From an uncultured Alteromonadaceae bacterium (GTDB lineage: Bacteria; Pseudomonadota; Gammaproteobacteria; Pseudomonadales; Halieaceae), in contig CAJYAI010000003.1 in NCBI GenBank assembly GCA_913064725.1, forward strand, positions 26,452 to 90,451: 64,000 bases of DNA, written 5' to 3'. The translations under genes and the position numbers were made by a program. How positions within the stretch are numbered: position 1 is the stretch's first letter; every line of letters starts with the position of its first letter. The notes under the pieces are model-generated. The model was not told the DNA's origin and ran no database searches. It worked only from the letters and a program-made list of their open reading frames with translations. Of the stretch, positions 6,737 through 16,061 are shown one piece after another.

Positions 6737-8737
6737 TTAAACGTGAGACAGCTGATCGACAATCTCGTGACGCTGGGCAGCAAAGAAGAGCAGACTTTCC
6801 GCATTCGCGAGTGCATCGCTATTGGTCACCACCTGTCCCTGAAGAGCATTGAGCACTGCTTTCTCCGCCACTTTTCCACTCAAGGTTCTCGGAATATCGG
6901 GCGCTCTGATAATCAGTTTAGGAACATGCCGCGGTGTCGCTCCATCGCGTATCGCAGACCTCAGAGTTTCTGTTACTCCACTGGTCAGATCCACGTGTTC
7001 GGCCATCACAACGAATAAAATAATCTGAACATCGTCGTTAAATGGGAGGCCAACGACAACTGAATCCATGATTCCGGGCACGGTATCAACCTGACGATAA
7101 ATTTCTGCGGTGCCAATTCTGACGCCCCCTGGATTGAGGACAGCGTCGGATCGTCCAAGGATCCGGATACCGCCATGGGGATACTGAATGGAAAAATCTG
7201 ACTGACACCAAACGCCGTCAAACTCCGAGAAGTACGCCTTGTAAAATCGCTCCCCCGAGTCGTCCCCCCAAAATCCCAGTGGCACAGTAGGAAATGGCAA
7301 ACAGCAAACCAGCTCGCCTTGCTCGTCAAATACTTGCTGTCCTTCACTCGACCAAATCTGAACATCCATTCCGAGTCCAGGTGCTTGAATTTCACCCCTA
7401 CGAACCGGCAAGCTCGGCACGCCACCGACGAAACAACTCAAAATATCCGTACCGCCAGAAATACTCGCGAGATGGATATCAGTTTTGAAGTGCGTGTATA
7501 CGAAGTCATAGCTCTCATCAGTGAGAGGCGAACCTGTTGACAGTAACGTATCCAAGGATGAGAGATCTCTACCTTGTTTGGGCGACAAGCCCTGCTTTTG
7601 TAGTGTTTGGAGATACTTGGCGCCAACACCAAATATTCGAATCGATTCGCGCTCAATAAGATCCAACAAAACATTGCCCTGATCGGCGAATGGCGACCCG
7701 TCATACAGAACGATCGTGGCACCGCTAGCAAGGCCCGAGACCAACCAATTCCACATCATCCAACCACAGGTAGTAAAAAAGAAAAACCGGTCTCCCGCCT
7801 TGATATCTGTCTGCAGCTGATGCTCCTTGAGGTGCTGAAGCAATACACCCCCGGCGCGATGGATAATCGGCTTTGGGAGTCCAGTGGTACCGGAGGAGTA
7901 AGCGATGACGAGTGGATGATCGAACGAAAAATGGGAAAACCGTAGTTCGTAACCCCTATAAGCGTCTACTAATTCACCGATGCCATAGGTGGGCTTGGCG
8001 TATTGCACTGCAGCGACGTCAGTCAACACAGGCGTACATATGACACCCTCAAGGGAGGGTAATGCATCGACGACTTCGGCAACCAATGACGTCGAATCAA
8101 TCTGCTTCCCATTGTATTGGTAGCCGTTTGCGGCGAATAACCAAACAGGTTCAATCTGAGAAAAACGATCAAGAATTCCGCCCGCCCCAAAGTCGGGAGA
8201 GCAAGAGGACCAAACAGCCCCAATCGAAGATACCGCGAGCATTGCAATCACGGTTTCGGCTACATTTGGCATGATTGCAGCAATACGTTGACCGGGCTGA
8301 ACGCCTTGCTCACGTAAAAAACTGGAAACGGCGGCTGTTTGCTCACGCAAGTCATCCCAAGACAGCTCAATGCGCTCTGACCCTTCTCGATGCGCGATTA
8401 ATGCGACATCGGGCCCTTTGGTCTTTAGTAGGTTCTCGGCGTAGTTCAGTGTCGCGCCACTGAACCATTTTGCCGATACGAAGTCTTCACCGGCCACAAA
8501 AGCGCTCGTCGCGGGCTTGCCGAATGCCACGCCGCAAAATTCCGCCACAGCTTGCCAAAATGCATTGAGATCTTGGCAAGACCACGTGTGCAGCGCTTGA
8601 TAACTCGGGTCTTTACCTAGGCAACTTACGACATCCTGATGTTGTTGGAACGCAGAAAGGTTGCATCGGCTGATCCGATCCTTGCAGGGTGACCACACGG
8701 GGCGCGTTTCGCTTGTTAACAATGTATCTTTCTCCAA
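6737..8737 (-). CDS. Acetoacetyl-CoA synthetase (acetoacetate–CoA ligase), 666 aa
   Basis: An ANL-superfamily adenylating enzyme that activates acetoacetate (or a related short 3-oxo acid) with ATP and CoA. Visible motifs: the acetyl-CoA-synthetase N-terminal region (WFSGATLNYAENLL), the P-loop-like YSSGTTGLPKPIIH, the TTCGWMMWNW stretch typical of acetoacetyl-CoA synthetases, GGTDILSCF, and the C-terminal catalytic lysine region (SGKVAEKAV). Length matches the family (about 650). It stands alone, divergent from a glutathione transferase remnant, with no ketone-body genes beside it. Likely role is recovery of acetoacetate or ketogenic carbon. Confidence 0.92.
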   Translation of the reverse strand: MEKDTLLTSETRPVWSPCKDRISRCNLSAFQQHQDVVSCLGKDPSYQALHTWSCQDLNAFWQAVAEFCGVAFGKPATSAFVAGEDFVSAKWFSGATLNYAENLLKTKGPDVALIAHREGSERIELSWDDLREQTAAVSSFLREQGVQPGQRIAAIMPNVAETVIAMLAVSSIGAVWSSCSPDFGAGGILDRFSQIEPVWLFAANGYQYNGKQIDSTSLVAEVVDALPSLEGVICTPVLTDVAAVQYAKPTYGIGELVDAYRGYELRFSHFSFDHPLVIAYSSGTTGLPKPIIHRAGGVLLQHLKEHQLQTDIKAGDRFFFFTTCGWMMWNWLVSGLASGATIVLYDGSPFADQGNVLLDLIERESIRIFGVGAKYLQTLQKQGLSPKQGRDLSSLDTLLSTGSPLTDESYDFVYTHFKTDIHLASISGGTDILSCFVGGVPSLPVRRGEIQAPGLGMDVQIWSSEGQQVFDEQGELVCCLPFPTVPLGFWGDDSGERFYKAYFSEFDGVWCQSDFSIQYPHGGIRILGRSDAVLNPGGVRIGTAEIYRQVDTVPGIMDSVVVGLPFNDDVQIILFVVMAEHVDLTSGVTETLRSAIRDGATPRHVPKLIIRAPDIPRTLSGKVAEKAVLNALQGQVVTNSDALANAESLLFFAAQRHEIVDQLSHV

Positions 8738-9079
8738 CGAATCTTCAATGAGCCGGGCCGCATGAACTCCGCGCGTCAGGTGCCCACTCTAGTCCATAAC
8801 GGGCAAGTTCTCACTGAGAGTAATGACATCATTCAATATCTTGATGATTGTTTCGCGCTTCAGGGTCGCGGTCTTTTACCTACGAATGATGAAGATAAAG
8901 CGGTCATGCCTGAGTTGCTGGTCGTTACCGACAAACCCGCGCTTACTCAATAACATCTTTCGAGCGCTGCCAGAGAAGGCGCTAGGCCCTCGTCTCTAGT
9001 CCATCATCTGTGTACTTTGAGTGCGCTCCTTGCCACACTCGACAACCAAGCCTATCGCTCGGATCTCCAACATTTTTAG
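8723..9079 (+). pseudogene. Glutathione S-transferase remnant
   Basis: From the ATG at 8762 the translation reads ARQVPTLVHNGQVLTESNDI followed by IQYLDD, which is the classical glutathione-binding half of a GST thioredoxin domain (cis-Pro VPTL and the ES(N/A) dipeptide). The family's first strand and helix are missing upstream: the frame is closed by a TAA at 8717. An in-frame stop at 8951-8953 ends the frame 63 residues after the ATG. Beyond it the same frame stays open to 9077 and has a weakly GST-like helix (TLSALLATLDNQAYRSDL). About 60-110 of some 210 residues survive, so the gene looks broken. The 5' edge overlaps the start of the divergent synthetase gene. Confidence 0.6.
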
Positions 9080-9088
9080 GTTTAGAGA

Positions 9089-10816
9089 ATGCGAATTATA
9101 AAAGCCACTGTCGTATCGATGTTTTTCATAACAACTAACCTGGCAGTCGCTGAGACCCTGGTCTACACCGCAAAACTGATCCGCACCATGGAGCCGGCAC
9201 TCCCAGAGGCTACGGCGGTTGCTGTTGAGGATGGAAAGATTCTCGCTGTTGGTGATCTCGGTAGTTTAGCGCCACTTATCGCCTCTCGCGGCGCACGGAT
9301 TGACCGGCAGTTTGAGTCGTACGTTATGACACCGGGGCTCATCGACCCGCATGTTCACCCTACGCTGCCTGCAGTGCTCACCCAGTTCCCCTTCCTCGCA
9401 CCGGATGATTGGTCTTTACCGACGGGTGAGTTCCCCGCTGCGACGACACCCGATGACTACCGTAACGCCCTGCAGGCGCTTGTTGCCCAGCATGCTAAAC
9501 AGACCGATCTAAAGTCAGACCAAGGTGTGCCGTTTATCGCTTTCGGTTACCACCCGCTTTGGCATGGCGAAGTTTGGCGAGACGACCTCAATGAATGGTT
9601 TGCTGACACACCAGTCATGATATGGCACCGCTCGTTTCATGAGCTCATTGGCAACGATGCAGCCTGGAATCTACTGGGCATCCGTGAAGAGGACGTGGCG
9701 GATATTCACGAGGGCGTGGACTGGGAGCGAGGTCACGTTTACGAACTGGGCCTTAGAGCCGTTTTTCCAAAGATGATGTTTCTTTTTGAACCCTCGCGCT
9801 ACATGGGTGGTATGAAGAACTTCCTGGCGATGATGCACGAGTCGGGGGTAACCACAGCGGCGGACATGGGCACGGGTATTTTTGGTAATCCGGTCGCCGA
9901 AATTCAGGCCGTCAAAGCGGCGGTGGCAAACGACCCCGTTGGCGTGCGACTTGTCCTAACGCCCATCGTGACCGACTTCATCACTCGTCGTAAATCAGCC
10001 ACCGAAGCCCTCGCTGAAGTTCGTGCCTGGCAGGCAATGAACGACGACCAAGTATCGGTAGGAAATCACTTCAAACTCATGATTGATGGCGCTATTTTCT
10101 CAGGTCTGTCGCAAATGGGCGCGCCTGGCTATCTCGATGGGCATGCCGGTGTGTGGATGGTTGATGTGCCAACACTTGAGGCCTTTGCTAAAACATTTTG
10201 GGATGCAGGCTTTCAGATTCACGCCCACAGTAATGGTGACGCCGCCACAGCGCGATTCATCGACCTACTCACCTATCTGCTGCGGGAGAGTCCGCGGGCA
10301 GATCACCGCATGACGCTTGAGCATTTTGCCTACAGCACCGAGGATCAAAACAAAAAGCTGGCAGCCCTCGGCGCCGCCGTCTCAGCCAACCCTTACTATC
10401 ATTATATTTTGTCTGACATGTACAGTGGCGATTGGCTCGGCCCTGATCGCGGGCCGCAGATGGTCCGACTCGGATCGCTAGAAGCAAAAGGTGTCCCAGT
10501 GGGTCTCCATTCAGACAGCCCCATGGCGCCCCTGTCGCCCTTAACCTTGATGTGGACGGCAGTCGCTCGCGAGAATATTTCCGGCGACAAAACCGGACAA
10601 GCAGAGGTGATGACGCGCGAAGGTGCCTTTAGGGCGATCACCATCGATGCGGCTTGGATCCTGGGACTCGAAGACTCAATCGGCTCAATTCGTGCAGGTA
10701 AAGCCGCCGACTTCACCATTTTATCGGATGACCCGATGACGGTGCCTCTAGAAGCCTTGCGATCCATCGACGTCATCGGTACCGTCTTTGCCGGTAACGC
10801 ACACATCAATAAATAA
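9089..10816 (+). CDS. YtcJ-like amidohydrolase, secreted (575 aa)
   Basis: Signal peptide MRIIKATVVSMFFITTNLAVAE points to the periplasm. It is an amidohydrolase-superfamily TIM barrel of the amidohydrolase-3/YtcJ type: N-terminal beta-sandwich (VEDGKILAVGDL), the metal-binding HVHP of PGLIDPHVHP, then AHSNGDAA, LEHFAYS and HSDSPMAPLSPL with the later metal and catalytic residues, and the closing beta-sandwich (IRAGKAADFTILSDDP). Substrate cannot be told; relatives act on N-acyl amides and similar compounds. It is followed 14 bp later by a flavin oxidoreductase gene, so the two probably share a transcript and perhaps a catabolic route. Confidence 0.87.
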   Translation: MRIIKATVVSMFFITTNLAVAETLVYTAKLIRTMEPALPEATAVAVEDGKILAVGDLGSLAPLIASRGARIDRQFESYVMTPGLIDPHVHPTLPAVLTQFPFLAPDDWSLPTGEFPAATTPDDYRNALQALVAQHAKQTDLKSDQGVPFIAFGYHPLWHGEVWRDDLNEWFADTPVMIWHRSFHELIGNDAAWNLLGIREEDVADIHEGVDWERGHVYELGLRAVFPKMMFLFEPSRYMGGMKNFLAMMHESGVTTAADMGTGIFGNPVAEIQAVKAAVANDPVGVRLVLTPIVTDFITRRKSATEALAEVRAWQAMNDDQVSVGNHFKLMIDGAIFSGLSQMGAPGYLDGHAGVWMVDVPTLEAFAKTFWDAGFQIHAHSNGDAATARFIDLLTYLLRESPRADHRMTLEHFAYSTEDQNKKLAALGAAVSANPYYHYILSDMYSGDWLGPDRGPQMVRLGSLEAKGVPVGLHSDSPMAPLSPLTLMWTAVARENISGDKTGQAEVMTREGAFRAITIDAAWILGLEDSIGSIRAGKAADFTILSDDPMTVPLEALRSIDVIGTVFAGNAHINK

Positions 10817-10830
10817 CGAAGGATAGCTTT

Positions 10831-11907
10831 ATGAGCGCTTTGGCATCGCCGTTTACGTTTGCAAACGGCTCTTCGATAAACAACCGCTACATGCTAGCCG
10901 CACTCACGAACCTCCAGAGTGGCACTGATGGGGTACTCAGTGATGACGAGTACCACTGGCTAACCCGCCGAGCTGAGGGGGGTTTTGGACTCACCATGAC
11001 CTGCGCTACCTCTGTGCAACATCGGGGAGTCGGGTTCCCAGGTCAGCTTGGCGCGCATGGCGATCTCCACTTGGCGGGTCTCACTCGTCTCGCCGACGGA
11101 ATCAAAGCGCACGGCAGTCATGCGGTCGTACAACTGCATCACGGGGGTATGCGGGCTATGGGCAGCTACTGCGACGACACACCAATGTGTCCTTCGGATG
11201 ACGAATCGACGGGATCCAAGGCCATGACTGTGGAAGAGGTTGAGGGTTTTATCGAGGACTGTATTGCCGCCGCTGTTCGCGCAAAGAACGCTGGATTTGA
11301 CGGCGTTCAACTTCATGGCGCACACGGTTATTTGCTTGCGCAGTTCCTGAGCCCAACGCTCAACCGGCGTGATGATGCCTACGGCGGCTCGCCTGAAAAG
11401 CGCGCCAAAGTGCTGTTCGATATTATCGACGGCGTTAACAAGTCGTGTGGCAGGGCGTTCAGTCTGGGCGTGCGTTTATCACCCGAGCGTTTTGGCCAGC
11501 GTACCGAGGAAATACGCGATCTTGCGGCTGAGCTATTGGTCGACCCGCGCATCGACTACTTGGATATGTCGTTGTGGGATGTTTTTAAAGACGCGCATGA
11601 TGCGGCTTTTGCGGGAGAACCGCTGCTTAAAGTGTTTACTGACTTGCCCCGCAAAGGTGTCGCACTCGGCGCTGCCGGCAAATTATATTCAGCCAAAGCC
11701 TGCGAGGCAGCCATCGCCAGTGGCTTGGATTTCGTTCTGGTCGGTCGCGCTGCGGTGGTTCATGCGGACTTCCCCAGACAGGCCCTGACAAACGCTAATT
11801 TTGAAATGCAGGCGTTACCTGTGACACGCGATCATCTCGCTGCTCAAGGACTTGGGCCTAAATTTATCGATTACATGGCCACTTGGGATGGTTTTGTCGC
11901 CGCTTAA
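10831..11907 (+). CDS. NADH:flavin oxidoreductase, Old Yellow Enzyme family (358 aa)
   Basis: FMN-binding TIM barrel. Visible family motifs: QLHHGGMRA, the strongly conserved GFDGVQLHGAHGYLLAQFLS followed by P..N.R.D.YGGS, then RLSPERFG and the phosphate-binding LVGRAAVVHADFP near the C-terminus. Length fits the single-domain OYE class, lacking the Fe-S/FAD extension of 2,4-dienoyl-CoA reductase. Such enzymes reduce activated C=C bonds with NAD(P)H. A weak purine-rich site (GAAGGAT) precedes the ATG. Co-transcription with the upstream amidohydrolase is likely. Substrate unknown. Confidence 0.9.
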   Translation: MSALASPFTFANGSSINNRYMLAALTNLQSGTDGVLSDDEYHWLTRRAEGGFGLTMTCATSVQHRGVGFPGQLGAHGDLHLAGLTRLADGIKAHGSHAVVQLHHGGMRAMGSYCDDTPMCPSDDESTGSKAMTVEEVEGFIEDCIAAAVRAKNAGFDGVQLHGAHGYLLAQFLSPTLNRRDDAYGGSPEKRAKVLFDIIDGVNKSCGRAFSLGVRLSPERFGQRTEEIRDLAAELLVDPRIDYLDMSLWDVFKDAHDAAFAGEPLLKVFTDLPRKGVALGAAGKLYSAKACEAAIASGLDFVLVGRAAVVHADFPRQALTNANFEMQALPVTRDHLAAQGLGPKFIDYMATWDGFVAA

Positions 11908-11920
11908 CGGGCGGCGTGTA

Positions 11921-12571
11921 CTAGCCAAAGCGCGTATCAGCCACAAACGGATTACTCGCACGCTCTCGGCCAAAGGTTGAGTCGGGACCGTGCCCGGGCA
12001 CAAACTGCACCGCGTCGCCCAGGGGAAAGAGCTTTTCTCTAATGGAGTGGATTAGCTCATCGTGATTCCCCTTGGGAAAGTCTGTCCGGCCAATCGAGCC
12101 AGCAAAGATGACATCACCCACCCACGCGACCTGTTGCTTGGGGTCAAAAAAAACGACATGCCCGGGCGTGTGACCGGGACAGTGGATAACTTCGAGCTCA
12201 ACATTACCAACGGTCACTGTATCCCCATCACCAAGCCACCGATCGGGCTCGAATGCCTCAGCCATGGGAAAGCCTGACATCTCACACCACTTGGGTAAGT
12301 TATCAATCCAAAAGCGATCGCCCTCCTCGGGTCCCTCGATAGGGATTTGCCACTGGTTGCGGAGCACATCTGCGGCTGCACAATGGTCCATGTGGCCGTG
12401 CGTCAGCAATATTTTTTCGACCTTGGCGCCCATCTTGGTTACAGCCGCCTCAATCCGATCGATATCACCGCCCGGGTCAACAACCGCGGCAAGCCCTGTC
12501 GTTTCGCATTTGATGATGGAGCAATTCTGCTGGTAGGGAGTAACCGGCACCACTGTGACAGATAGAGTCAT
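11921..12571 (-). CDS. MBL-fold metal-dependent hydrolase, YcbL/glyoxalase II-like (216 aa)
   Basis: Metallo-beta-lactamase fold with the zinc motif THGHMDHC, the bridging region CPGHTPGHVVF, and a final PGHGPDSTFGRER. Size (about 215 residues) and these motifs match the YcbL group of single-domain glyoxalase II-like hydrolases rather than the longer GloB. Likely cleaves thioesters such as S-lactoylglutathione, but the glutathione-binding C-terminal domain of GloB is absent. The start overlaps the stop of the upstream symporter gene by 4 bp, so the two form an operon on the minus strand. Confidence 0.88.
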   Translation of the reverse strand: MTLSVTVVPVTPYQQNCSIIKCETTGLAAVVDPGGDIDRIEAAVTKMGAKVEKILLTHGHMDHCAAADVLRNQWQIPIEGPEEGDRFWIDNLPKWCEMSGFPMAEAFEPDRWLGDGDTVTVGNVELEVIHCPGHTPGHVVFFDPKQQVAWVGDVIFAGSIGRTDFPKGNHDELIHSIREKLFPLGDAVQFVPGHGPDSTFGRERASNPFVADTRFG

Positions 12572-13875
12572 GACTGAACCTCCGGTTGCGCGCCGTCCTC
12601 GCCATCCAGATCGGCGTCCGGATCATTAAATACCACTTCGTCCAACTGACCCTCGTGATAGGCGACGACAGTCGACACCGTCGCATCACCCGTTACATTA
12701 ACAGCGGTTCGAACCATATCTAGCAGACGATCCACACCCAGAATAAGCGCTATACCCTCGACCGGAAGGCCAGCCTGAGTTAGCACCAAAGACAGCATGA
12801 TCAAACCTGCACTCGGTACAGCCGCGGTTCCAATTGAGGCGAGCGTCGCAGTCAGTACCACCATCAGCAGCTGACTGGTGGTCAGATCAATACCATAGAC
12901 CTGAGCGATGAAGACAGTTGCGACGCCCTGCATAATGGCTGTGCCATCCATGTTGATCGTTGCACCAAGGGGCACTGAAAACCCAGCGACACTTTTGTTG
13001 ACGCCTAAACGCTTCTCTACCGTACGCAGAGTGACCGGTAAGGTTGCGCCCGATGAAGATGTCGAAAATGCAAATGCCCAAACTCGGCGCATTTTCTGCC
13101 GTAACACGGCCGGTGACAGCGGGGTGAGTGTCCGCAACACCAAGCCATAGACAACCAAGCCGTGGAAGAGAAGAACGCCTAGCAGGGTGAAAAAATAGGC
13201 CGCAAGATCGAAGATAGTTCCAAACCCCATGGTCGCAAAGAGCTTGGTCAGCAGCGCAAACACGCCGTAGGGTGCCATCTCAATCAGCACGCCCACCATT
13301 TTCATGACTACCACTTCCATGTCTTGGAACCAGGCGATTAATCGCTCGCCCGCCGCACCCGCTTTCGTTAGCGCAAAACCAACCAAGAGGGCAAATACGA
13401 TGACCTGAAGCATGTTGCCCTCAGCCATGGCGGCAACGGGATTAGTTGGGAATATATTGATCAGCGTTTCTTTGATTGGCGGGGCTTCTTTCGGGACAAA
13501 ATCCGAGCTCGCGACAGCGTTTACCCCGTTGCCCGGACCCACTGCCAGGGCAATAGCAAGCCCTAGCGAAACCGCAATGCACGTGGTTATCAGGTATAGC
13601 CCTAAGGTCTTTCCCGCTATTGGGCCCATGCGACTGCTGGCACCCAAAGCCGCCATACCGCAGATTAAGGACACGAGCACCAGTGGCACCACCAGTAATT
13701 TGAGCGAGGCGATAAAAATACGCCCCAGAACATCAAAAACGCCCATCACCATGCCGTTGTATAAAAATCCATACAATCCACTGTCAGGGGTGAGCGACGC
13801 CAGAACAACTTCGAGGACCGACCCAAGGCCAATCCCGAGTACCATAGCCAATAAGATTCGGTTAGTTAGTGACAT
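12568..13875 (-). CDS. Dicarboxylate/amino acid:cation symporter (DAACS family), 435 aa
   Basis: Inner-membrane secondary transporter of the GltP/DctA/SstT group, with about eight hydrophobic segments and the family's re-entrant hairpin signatures: the serine-rich STSSSGATLPVTLR, the NMDGTAIMQGVATVFIAQ motif of TM7, and the second hairpin (GTAAVPSAGLIML). It couples uptake of glutamate, aspartate or C4-dicarboxylates to Na+ or H+. Substrate cannot be assigned from sequence alone. The acidic C-terminal tail (DDPDADLDGEDG-like) is longer than usual. The downstream MBL-hydrolase gene overlaps it by 4 bp. Confidence 0.92.
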   Translation of the reverse strand: MSLTNRILLAMVLGIGLGSVLEVVLASLTPDSGLYGFLYNGMVMGVFDVLGRIFIASLKLLVVPLVLVSLICGMAALGASSRMGPIAGKTLGLYLITTCIAVSLGLAIALAVGPGNGVNAVASSDFVPKEAPPIKETLINIFPTNPVAAMAEGNMLQVIVFALLVGFALTKAGAAGERLIAWFQDMEVVVMKMVGVLIEMAPYGVFALLTKLFATMGFGTIFDLAAYFFTLLGVLLFHGLVVYGLVLRTLTPLSPAVLRQKMRRVWAFAFSTSSSGATLPVTLRTVEKRLGVNKSVAGFSVPLGATINMDGTAIMQGVATVFIAQVYGIDLTTSQLLMVVLTATLASIGTAAVPSAGLIMLSLVLTQAGLPVEGIALILGVDRLLDMVRTAVNVTGDATVSTVVAYHEGQLDEVVFNDPDADLDGEDGAQPEVQS

Positions 13876-13877
13876 GC

Positions 13878-14183
13878 TTACTCCTCACAGGGTTCGGGCC
13901 GCCAGCTGACTACAGCGATATCAGCACACGCGTTACAAGCCGAAGGGTACGTGGTAATGCGCCCCGACTCCATTACCGCACAGACCGGCTGGTACTGCAG
14001 GGTGCAAATTTTTGGTCTTGGCTCATCGCAAACACCCGTTTGCGGCACCGGCATCTCAGGCGCGACTGGTCGTGTCTCATCCCGCCCAATAAATTGAGAT
14101 GGTATAGCGCAACCTGCCAAGAACAGAGCCATCACAAATAGCGCTAGCTTAGTGTTTAAGGAATGTGCCCGATCTGTATTCAT
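13878..14183 (-). CDS. Small lipoprotein with Kazal-like cysteine domain (101 aa)
   Basis: Lipoprotein signal ending LALFVMALFLAGC. After a Pro-rich linker come seven cysteines in a pattern resembling Kazal-type inhibitor domains: C-x7-C-x6-PVCA, then TYPSACNAC and a final C near the end. The core PVC....TY...C.A is the Kazal signature, slightly degenerate (the usual DG before TY is absent). It would sit in the periplasm or outer membrane and could inhibit a serine protease, though bacterial Kazal lipoproteins are mostly uncharacterised. The start overlaps the end of the upstream pirin gene by 35 bp, and only ATG at 14183 gives a full signal peptide. Confidence 0.7.
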   Translation of the reverse strand: MNTDRAHSLNTKLALFVMALFLAGCAIPSQFIGRDETRPVAPEMPVPQTGVCDEPRPKICTLQYQPVCAVMESGRITTYPSACNACADIAVVSWRPEPCEE

Positions 14184-15030
14184 GCAAAGCAGTCTCTATT
14201 TCAGCGCGCGTATTCATGACAAACGGACCGTAGTGAACCACCGGTTCGCCAATAGGATCCCCTGTTAGTAAAAGGCACCGCGCACCCGCGTTAGACGCCC
14301 GTACTGTAACTAAGTTCTGCTCGGCGTCGCCACTTTTGGAGTTGTTCCGACAATCGCGCTCGAAAACAGCCAGTCCCGGCGCGGGTAAGGTTTGCGACGA
14401 TGTCTCTACTGCCCCTTCGAATACAAACACCATAGCGTTAGATGTGGAACTTATTTCAAATGTGGCATCCGCAAATGCATCGAGGCTCAGGTCAGCCATT
14501 TGCGCGATAGGCGCTAGCTCGTGAAGCGGACCTGCAATGCGATGGTCATCGATACGCCAGTCCCCGGCAATAGCCGTCAATGATGATCGATCTGCACTGA
14601 CCTGAGGTAATGCTGTACTCGGTATATCCCGATATCGTGGCGCGCTCATCTTCATCTCGCTCGGCAAATTGAACCAAAGCTGAAAGCCATGCAGCCCCGT
14701 GGTGTCTTGAGTGGGCATCTCAGAATGGATAACGCCAGACCCCGCCGACATCCACTGCACACCACCCTCGCGAATTTCACCACGATTACCCATGCTGTCC
14801 TCATGCGCAATGCCCCCAGCGAGCATGTAGGTAAGCGTTTGCATACCCCGATGCGGGTGCGCCGGAAATCCGGCCTGAAAGTCCTCGCGAAACGGCGACT
14901 TGAGTTCGTCAATCATCAATACGGGATCAACGCTGCTTAACCCCATGACGGCGACTCGCTGAATGGCCACGCCCGCGCCATCAGTTGTTGGTTGGGCCGG
15001 ATTAAACGACGTTATCTGGCGATGGATCAT
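14149..15030 (-). CDS. Pirin family protein (293 aa)
   Basis: Bicupin of the pirin family. The N-terminal cupin shows FPAHPHRGMQTLTYMLAGGI with the metal-binding His residues and GVQWMSAGSGVIHSE, the pirin hallmark; the C-terminal part has the FEGAVET..Q and LLLTGDPIGEPVVHYGPFVM stretch typical of the second cupin. Some bacterial pirins are quercetin dioxygenases, others bind partner enzymes; role here unknown. Length is as expected. The start overlaps the stop of nagZ by 4 bp, so it is in the sixA-like–nagZ–pirin–Kazal minus-strand operon. Confidence 0.92.
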   Translation of the reverse strand: MIHRQITSFNPAQPTTDGAGVAIQRVAVMGLSSVDPVLMIDELKSPFREDFQAGFPAHPHRGMQTLTYMLAGGIAHEDSMGNRGEIREGGVQWMSAGSGVIHSEMPTQDTTGLHGFQLWFNLPSEMKMSAPRYRDIPSTALPQVSADRSSLTAIAGDWRIDDHRIAGPLHELAPIAQMADLSLDAFADATFEISSTSNAMVFVFEGAVETSSQTLPAPGLAVFERDCRNNSKSGDAEQNLVTVRASNAGARCLLLTGDPIGEPVVHYGPFVMNTRAEIETALHEYRSGTFLKH

Positions 15031-16061
15031 GAGGCGGAATACCCCGCCTTCGACATGACTTCATCGCGCTCCGCAATAATGGCATCGTGTCGTTGGCGAA
15101 GCGTATCGATTGCCGACCCGAGCATCAAATGGTCGGTAGCGGCAACCATCCGCTGCCGTGCCAAAAGCGCAGGTGACGTCATTTTTTCTGCAATAGACAC
15201 CATATCGGCCATCTTAGCCCAACAATTCAAGACCACATCGCAACCCGCAGCTTGAGATTGAGCGGCCAAATCACCTATATCGCCGTCCAGCGCTTTCATA
15301 TCGAGATCATCGCTCATCAGTAAACCACTGAAGCCGATGTCTTTCCGAATGATCTGGTTTATGACGAACGAGGAGAGCGTCGCGCAATTAGCAGGATCCC
15401 AGTCTTCATAAATGATGTGCGCGGTCATGGCCATGCGGGCGTCACACAGGGATCGGAAGGGAAACAGGTCGCGGTTAAGTTCCGAGGCCGCTGACGCTAC
15501 GCGGGGTAACGCTAAATGTGAATCAACTGATGAGCGGCCATGGCCCGGAATATGTTTGATGACACCCTCAACACCACCTGCCTTTAAACCCCTCAGGCAG
15601 GCTTGACCCAAGGCCGCGACATGCTCCGGATTGCCTGAAAAGGCCCGGTCTCCTATGACATCGTGGGCCCCGGATACCGGAATATCGAGGACCGGCGCAC
15701 AGGTTACCGTAATCCCAACCTCCGCGAGATCCAGGGCTAGCGCCTCGTAGTTCAGGGTAACCGCCTTCAATGCAGAAACCGGATCTCGGTCATAGAGTGC
15801 CCCAAACACCGCAGCTGGCGGATAAGACGGCCATTCTGGCGCCTGTAGTCGGGCGACTCGCCCACCCTCTTGATCAATCAGAATGGGTAAGTTTTGCCGG
15901 CCAACCAGAGACCTGAGTTCATCGGTCAGGTCCCGCAACTGTGCTCGATCGACCACATTTCGGCCGAATAAAATGAAACCAAAGGGCTGGCTTTCGCGAA
16001 AAAAGTCCCGCTCCATGGGCGTTAAGAATTCGCCTGCTAAGCCAAAAATAGCGGGGGTCAT
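15027..16061 (-). CDS. nagZ: Beta-N-acetylhexosaminidase NagZ
   Basis: Cytoplasmic glycoside hydrolase family 3 enzyme that removes GlcNAc from GlcNAc-anhydroMurNAc peptides in peptidoglycan recycling. The start at 16061 overlaps the stop of the upstream phosphatase gene (ATGA) and gives 344 residues, the normal NagZ length; an upstream start would add 38 unsupported residues. Visible motifs: LIDQEGGRVARL, GVIKHIPGHGRSSVDSH (catalytic His/Asp loop) and LLMSDDLDMKAL with the nucleophile Asp. Together with anmK, amgK and murU in this window it supports a working muropeptide salvage route. Confidence 0.95.
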   Translation of the reverse strand: MTPAIFGLAGEFLTPMERDFFRESQPFGFILFGRNVVDRAQLRDLTDELRSLVGRQNLPILIDQEGGRVARLQAPEWPSYPPAAVFGALYDRDPVSALKAVTLNYEALALDLAEVGITVTCAPVLDIPVSGAHDVIGDRAFSGNPEHVAALGQACLRGLKAGGVEGVIKHIPGHGRSSVDSHLALPRVASAASELNRDLFPFRSLCDARMAMTAHIIYEDWDPANCATLSSFVINQIIRKDIGFSGLLMSDDLDMKALDGDIGDLAAQSQAAGCDVVLNCWAKMADMVSIAEKMTSPALLARQRMVAATDHLMLGSAIDTLRQRHDAIIAERDEVMSKAGYSAS

